Both the position numbers and the translations under genes were made by a program. Positions 23,386 to 26,531 of a stretch of 26,531 nucleotides of DNA are shown piece after piece. The first letter of the stretch is position 1; each line of letters starts with the position of its first letter. The notes beneath the pieces are model-generated. The model did not search any database. It was not told the DNA's origin and worked only from the letters and a program-made list of their open reading frames with translations. The stretch is from Clostridia bacterium (GTDB taxonomy: Bacteria > Bacillota_A > Clostridia > Christensenellales > Aristaeellaceae). The stretch covers positions 1-26,531 of the forward strand of contig JAGBBE010000087.1 in NCBI GenBank assembly GCA_017938645.1, given 5' to 3'.

Positions 23386-25539
23386 TTATGCGGTAATCAG
23401 CGTGTGGATGCGTCCATCCTCCGCAAAGGCCACCTGCATGCCTGCGGGCGCTTCGACGCTGACGGAGGCATTGTCCATTTCGACCGACAGTCTGCCAAGG
23501 GGCGTCATCAGACTGCCGGAAACCGTTTTGCCATCCGGCAGGGTGCAGGGCTGGATGATCACGTCCTGATAGCCCGCTGTGCCTTCACGCTGGTGAATCC
23601 CCAGCACGCCGGTAAACAGCTGCCTTGCGCCTGCGGCAAACATCGGGTGGTTGTGCGATTCCGCGCCGTTCCAGTTTTCCCAGATCGTGGTCGCGCCGCG
23701 ATCCTTCATATACAAATAGGAGCCCAGCTCACGGCTTTCCAGCAGCCGAATGGCCGTGTCGGCATGGCCGTGGGTGAAAAGCACCTCCAGAAGCACGTCG
23801 GTTCCGACAAAGCCGGTGTCGAAATGGCCGAGTCCGTCGTAAAAAGCGGCAACCTGTGCAGCCTTTTCCGCACCTTCGAGGCCGCACCACACGGCATAGG
23901 CGTCCGCCCCCTGATCTCCTGCGTCGTAATGTCCGGTTCCAGGGTTGAAGAAGCGCCTGCGGATGGCTTCCTGCGCATCCGCTTTGAGACTGTGCAAGTG
24001 CGCAAGCGTCTCCGTTCTGCCAAGAAGCTGCGCGATGTCCTCCATCGCCGTCAGCATCCGGACAAAGCAGCAGGTGTTGACGTAACTGGTTGAAATACGG
24101 ATCTTTTCCAGCGTACACCAGTCGCCAAGGCACCATCCGCCCTCTTCCTCACGCACGATCAGCCCGTCCTCCATGCGCGTGGTCAGGTAGCCGATCCACT
24201 TCATCATCGGTTCAAAGCAGGTTTTCAGCATGTCCCGGTCGCCGTACTGACGGTAATAGGCATACGGCACCGTGATGATCGCCGCGCCCCACACGCCCGG
24301 GCCGCCGCCTCCGCCCATGAGCGGCGCCGTGTGCTGCACATGGCCGGTACGCCGGTCCTGACAGTCAAGGATGTCCTGAATCCATTTGCGGTAGAATTCG
24401 CGGCAGTCCAGCGTCATCATTGCGGCGGGCGCGCACACCTGACCGTCGCCCGTATATCCGAGCCGTTCGCGGTGCGGACAGTCAGAGGGATGGCTGCCGT
24501 GCATGTTGCCAAGCTGCGTACGAACAAAGCCGTCGTAGAGAAACTGCAGTCCCTCCAGATCGGATCGGAAGCTTGACGTCACAGGCGTGTCGCTGTGAAT
24601 GACGCAGACCTCCACCTGATCAAACGGCCCTTCCACCTCAAAATACCGGAAGGCATGCCACACAAACCGCGGCGCAAACACGCGCGCTTGACCGTCGGTG
24701 ACGAACACGTCTTCCATGATCTGCGGTTTTCCGGACGAACTCACATGCGCGCAACCCGTGGAGGCAAAATCCAGCGTCAAATCCTGCCGGATTTCCTCCG
24801 CAAAGCGCAGAACGTTCTTCGTGCCTCTGGGCGCGCTGGTGGTAAGCCGCACGATGCCGGTCAGGTTTTCGCCCGCATCAAACAGTTTCTTGCCATCCTT
24901 TTCGCCCAGCAGCAGCGGCTTAACAGTGCGGATGATCCTGTCAGGCGTGCCGATGGCCGGACTGAGCAGCGTTTTGGGCGCGGGCAGCACCAAAACCGGC
25001 TTTTCATCCGCAAGATCAGCGGTATAGTCGATCACTTCGCCATGGAAGAGGTTATGATCGCGGATTTCGCTGTCGCGCTGGGTTTCGCTGCCATCGCTTT
25101 GGATGCACACCGTGCCATCAGCCGTTTCTGCATCCAGTCGGTAGATGGTTTTGAGGATGCTTCCGAAAAAGGTCGGGCCCTCGCAGCAGCGTTCCGTCTG
25201 GCGGTAGAAGCCGTTGCCCAGACGGATTTCCAGCACGTTTTCGCCGTCGTGAAGAAGCGGCGCGACGTCGAATTCATAGCAATAGATGCGGTTTTGCGTC
25301 TCGTCCTTCAGCGGATAGAGAAACGCTGTGAGATCACGTATCTCATAGTCGCTGACCACCGGCAGGAAGTACTGATCCGTAACCGGCAGGCCATTGATCC
25401 GCGCTTCAAAATAGCCCAGACCCGTCAGCGTGAGCGCAGCCTCCTTCACGCCCCGAAGCACAAACCGGCGCGTGATCACAGGCGACGAATACAATTCATC
25501 TGCGCCGATCCATACGGCGTTTTCCAGCGTATATTTCAT
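23386..25539 (-). CDS. GH78 alpha-L-rhamnosidase-like glycoside hydrolase
   Basis: 717 residues. An N-terminal beta-rich region (about 1-300) has GYFEARINGLPV, LEIRLGNGFYRQ and HGEVIDYTAD. It leads to an (alpha/alpha)6 barrel. The GH78 hallmark is seen at DCPHRERLGYTGD with E358 as the probable catalytic acid, and the second glutamate E621 is in TTIWENWNG. A C-terminal beta domain follows (PLGRLSVEM). These enzymes release L-rhamnose from plant glycosides and pectins. The protein is shorter than many GH78 enzymes (about 900-1,000), consistent with fewer accessory domains. There is no signal peptide, so it should act in the cytoplasm. It has the strongest promoter in the window and is divergent from an SGNH esterase gene, a partnership that suits acetylated rhamnose-rich glycans. 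Confidence 0.9.
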   Translation of the reverse strand: MKYTLENAVWIGADELYSSPVITRRFVLRGVKEAALTLTGLGYFEARINGLPVTDQYFLPVVSDYEIRDLTAFLYPLKDETQNRIYCYEFDVAPLLHDGENVLEIRLGNGFYRQTERCCEGPTFFGSILKTIYRLDAETADGTVCIQSDGSETQRDSEIRDHNLFHGEVIDYTADLADEKPVLVLPAPKTLLSPAIGTPDRIIRTVKPLLLGEKDGKKLFDAGENLTGIVRLTTSAPRGTKNVLRFAEEIRQDLTLDFASTGCAHVSSSGKPQIMEDVFVTDGQARVFAPRFVWHAFRYFEVEGPFDQVEVCVIHSDTPVTSSFRSDLEGLQFLYDGFVRTQLGNMHGSHPSDCPHRERLGYTGDGQVCAPAAMMTLDCREFYRKWIQDILDCQDRRTGHVQHTAPLMGGGGGPGVWGAAIITVPYAYYRQYGDRDMLKTCFEPMMKWIGYLTTRMEDGLIVREEEGGWCLGDWCTLEKIRISTSYVNTCCFVRMLTAMEDIAQLLGRTETLAHLHSLKADAQEAIRRRFFNPGTGHYDAGDQGADAYAVWCGLEGAEKAAQVAAFYDGLGHFDTGFVGTDVLLEVLFTHGHADTAIRLLESRELGSYLYMKDRGATTIWENWNGAESHNHPMFAAGARQLFTGVLGIHQREGTAGYQDVIIQPCTLPDGKTVSGSLMTPLGRLSVEMDNASVSVEAPAGMQVAFAEDGRIHTLITA

Positions 25540-25571
25540 GTTTCATTCCCTCACATACGGATGATATTACT

Positions 25572-25600
25572 ATTATAAATTCCGGCTGAAAGCATGTCAA
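25572..25600 (-). promoter_or_regulatory. Perfect-consensus sigma-A promoter for the GH78 gene
   Basis: On the minus strand, TTGACA (25595-25600), exactly 17 bases, then TATAAT (25572-25577). Both hexamers and the spacing are ideal. It is 32 bases upstream of the ATG at 25539. Confidence 0.9.
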
Positions 25601-25679
25601 CACACGCTGACAGACAGGATTTCCGCCATCCGAAAGCGAATCTCTACCATACCAACACGACCGCAAGGAGCGAAAAAAC

Positions 25680-26321
25680 ATGAGCAAACTGATTCTCTTC
25701 CAGGGCGACTCCATCACCGACGCCCTGCGCGCCCGCGACAGCGAAATGTTCCCCGGAAACGGCTATCCCACGCTGGTCAGCGCCCGTCTGGGCTATGACG
25801 CGCCCGGCGAATACACCTTCCTCAACCGCGGCATCTCCGGCAACCGCATTGTGGATCTCTACGCCCGTATCAAGATTGACCTGATCAACTTAAAGCCAGA
25901 CGTATTGAGCATCCTCATCGGCGTCAACGACGTCTGGCATGAAATTCCCAACAAAAACGGCGTCGACGCTGAAAAGTTCGAAATGGTCTATGATCTGCTT
26001 CTCAGCGAGGTCAAGGCTGCGCTTCCCGGAATCCGTCTGATCATTCTGGAGCCCTTCGTCCTGCCCGGCTCCGCCACTGAAAGCACCGAGGAGGCGCCCG
26101 GCCGCTGGGAATACTTCCGCGACGAGGTGCCGCTGCGCGCCGCCGCCGCAAAGCGTCTGGCCGAAAAGCACGGCGCAGCCTTCGTGCCGCTGCAGGAGCG
26201 CTTTGACGAAGCCTGCAAAAAGGCCGATCCTTCCTACTGGCTGTTTGACGGCGTGCATCCCACCTCCATGGGTCATGAGCTCATTGCCCGCGCATGGATG
26301 GAAGCATTCAACCAGGAATAA
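25680..26321 (+). CDS. SGNH/GDSL-family hydrolase, probable carbohydrate acetyl esterase
   Basis: 213 residues, typical of single-domain SGNH esterases. All four blocks are present: block I FQGDSIT with nucleophile S11, block II in NRGISGNR (G51-G54), block III GVND with N83, and block V DGVHPT with D190 and H193. The family includes esterases that remove acetyl groups from rhamnogalacturonan and xylan. No signal peptide is seen, so it acts on imported oligosaccharides. The ATG at 25680 is preceded by AAGGAG. It is divergently placed from the GH78 gene with 140 bases between starts, suggesting common control. Its own promoter is less clear than the GH78 one. Confidence 0.92.
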   Translation: MSKLILFQGDSITDALRARDSEMFPGNGYPTLVSARLGYDAPGEYTFLNRGISGNRIVDLYARIKIDLINLKPDVLSILIGVNDVWHEIPNKNGVDAEKFEMVYDLLLSEVKAALPGIRLIILEPFVLPGSATESTEEAPGRWEYFRDEVPLRAAAAKRLAEKHGAAFVPLQERFDEACKKADPSYWLFDGVHPTSMGHELIARAWMEAFNQE

Positions 26322-26330
26322 GCGCACAAA

Positions 26331-26360
26331 AACGCCGCAGATGATTTCATCTGCGGCGTT
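26331..26360 (-). terminator. Terminator shared by the SGNH gene and the former tRNA-Arg gene
   Basis: A perfect 14-bp inverted repeat (26331-26344 with 26347-26360, AACGCCGCAGATGA and complement). On the minus strand the second arm ends in GTTTTTG, the position expected for a terminator just after the tRNA 3' end at 26363. On the plus strand it follows the SGNH stop by nine bases but lacks a T-run. Confidence 0.8.
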
Positions 26361-26362
26361 GC

Positions 26363-26407
26363 TGGCGCGCCTATCGGGATTCGAACCCAAGGCCTACCGC
26401 TTAGGAG
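26363..26407 (-). other. 3' half of tRNA-Arg(CCU), putative attachment-site remnant
   Basis: On the minus strand the 45 bases read as the anticodon loop CTCCTAA (anticodon CCT, 26401-26407), the 3' side of the anticodon stem GCGGT, a five-base variable loop AGGCC, a complete T-arm (TTGGG, loop TTCGAAT, CCCGA), the 3' acceptor strand TAGGCGC, discriminator G and an encoded CCA (26363-26365). The expected 5' side of the anticodon stem (ACCGC) is not present at 26408-26412, and no GCGCCTA acceptor strand or D-arm is found in the remaining 120 bases. The gene is therefore a fragment, broken exactly at the anticodon loop, the favourite crossover point of tyrosine integrases. It is most simply an att remnant. 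Confidence 0.8.
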
Positions 26408-26531
26408 CACAAAAAATCGTCTGATCCATGCTGTATTGCGATGTTATGCCGTGTTCTTGAAACCCTTGAAATACAAGGCTTTCAGGCGAATCTCATGCTT
26501 TCGAGTGGTATCCCGTTTTGTCCCGTTATTC
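26408..26531. mobile_element. Probable end of an integrated element beyond the tRNA fragment
   Basis: No gene is evident in these 124 bases. Near the right edge two copies of TCCCGTT lie ten bases apart (TATCCCGTTTTG then TCCCGTTATTC), resembling arm-type integrase sites. A small inverted repeat CCTTG-AAATA-CAAGG lies at 26464-26478, next to a related CTTGAAA at 26457-26463. Together with the tRNA break at 26407 this looks like the noncoding attachment flank of a prophage or integrative element that continues outside the window. No integrase gene can be seen here, so the assignment is inferred. Confidence 0.5.

Noticed and set aside
26363..26531. Group I intron in the anticodon loop of tRNA-Arg(CCU)
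   Set aside because: Such introns are known in bacterial tRNA-Arg genes, but I see no intron core pairings and no 5' exon in the remaining 120 bases. The direct repeats favour an attachment site. The window is too short to exclude it fully.

Overview
The window looks like a high-GC member of the Bacillota, class Clostridia, probably gut-associated. This rests on gene content and style: Gram-positive Shine-Dalgarno sequences, a heterodimeric ABC exporter, a YwlE-like phosphatase, a GPH sugar symporter, GH2 and GH78 glycosidases, and an aldo-keto reductase fused to a 2[4Fe-4S] domain. No species can be named from the sequence alone. Coding density is high, no gap exceeds about 300 bases, and strand switches are mostly marked by intrinsic terminators.

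Left part (1-5236): the 3' end of pheS and complete pheT (+) are separated by an unusual run of three hairpins. Two minus-strand membrane proteins of unknown function follow, each with its own terminator. Next (5439-8923, +) is a tight three-gene operon: a uroporphyrinogen-decarboxylase-like (URO-D) protein, a GPH cation symporter and a PIG-L/LmbE deacetylase. This is the best candidate in the window for an uncharacterised small-molecule pathway.

Middle (8968-15266): a minus-strand operon reads purC, a CapE-like nucleotide-sugar dehydratase, a GNAT acetyltransferase and a MATE exporter. The purC stop and dehydratase start directly abut. Upstream is a two-gene minus operon of a YwlE-like low-molecular-weight phosphatase and a beta-CASP metallo-beta-lactamase RNase. 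A divergent promoter region separates this from an Fe-S aldo-keto reductase (+).

Right part (16452-26321): a 50-residue one-helix membrane protein, a secreted propeller-like protein, a GH2 glycosidase, an ABC exporter pair with one degenerate ATP site, and a GH78 alpha-L-rhamnosidase-like enzyme. The last is divergent from an SGNH/GDSL esterase. The GH78/esterase pair suggests use of rhamnose-rich, acetylated plant or pectic glycans.

The window ends with a 45-base 3' half of a tRNA-Arg(CCU) gene on the minus strand, cut at the anticodon loop. Beyond it is sequence carrying short direct repeats. This is what an attachment-site remnant next to an integrated mobile element looks like; the element would continue past the right edge.
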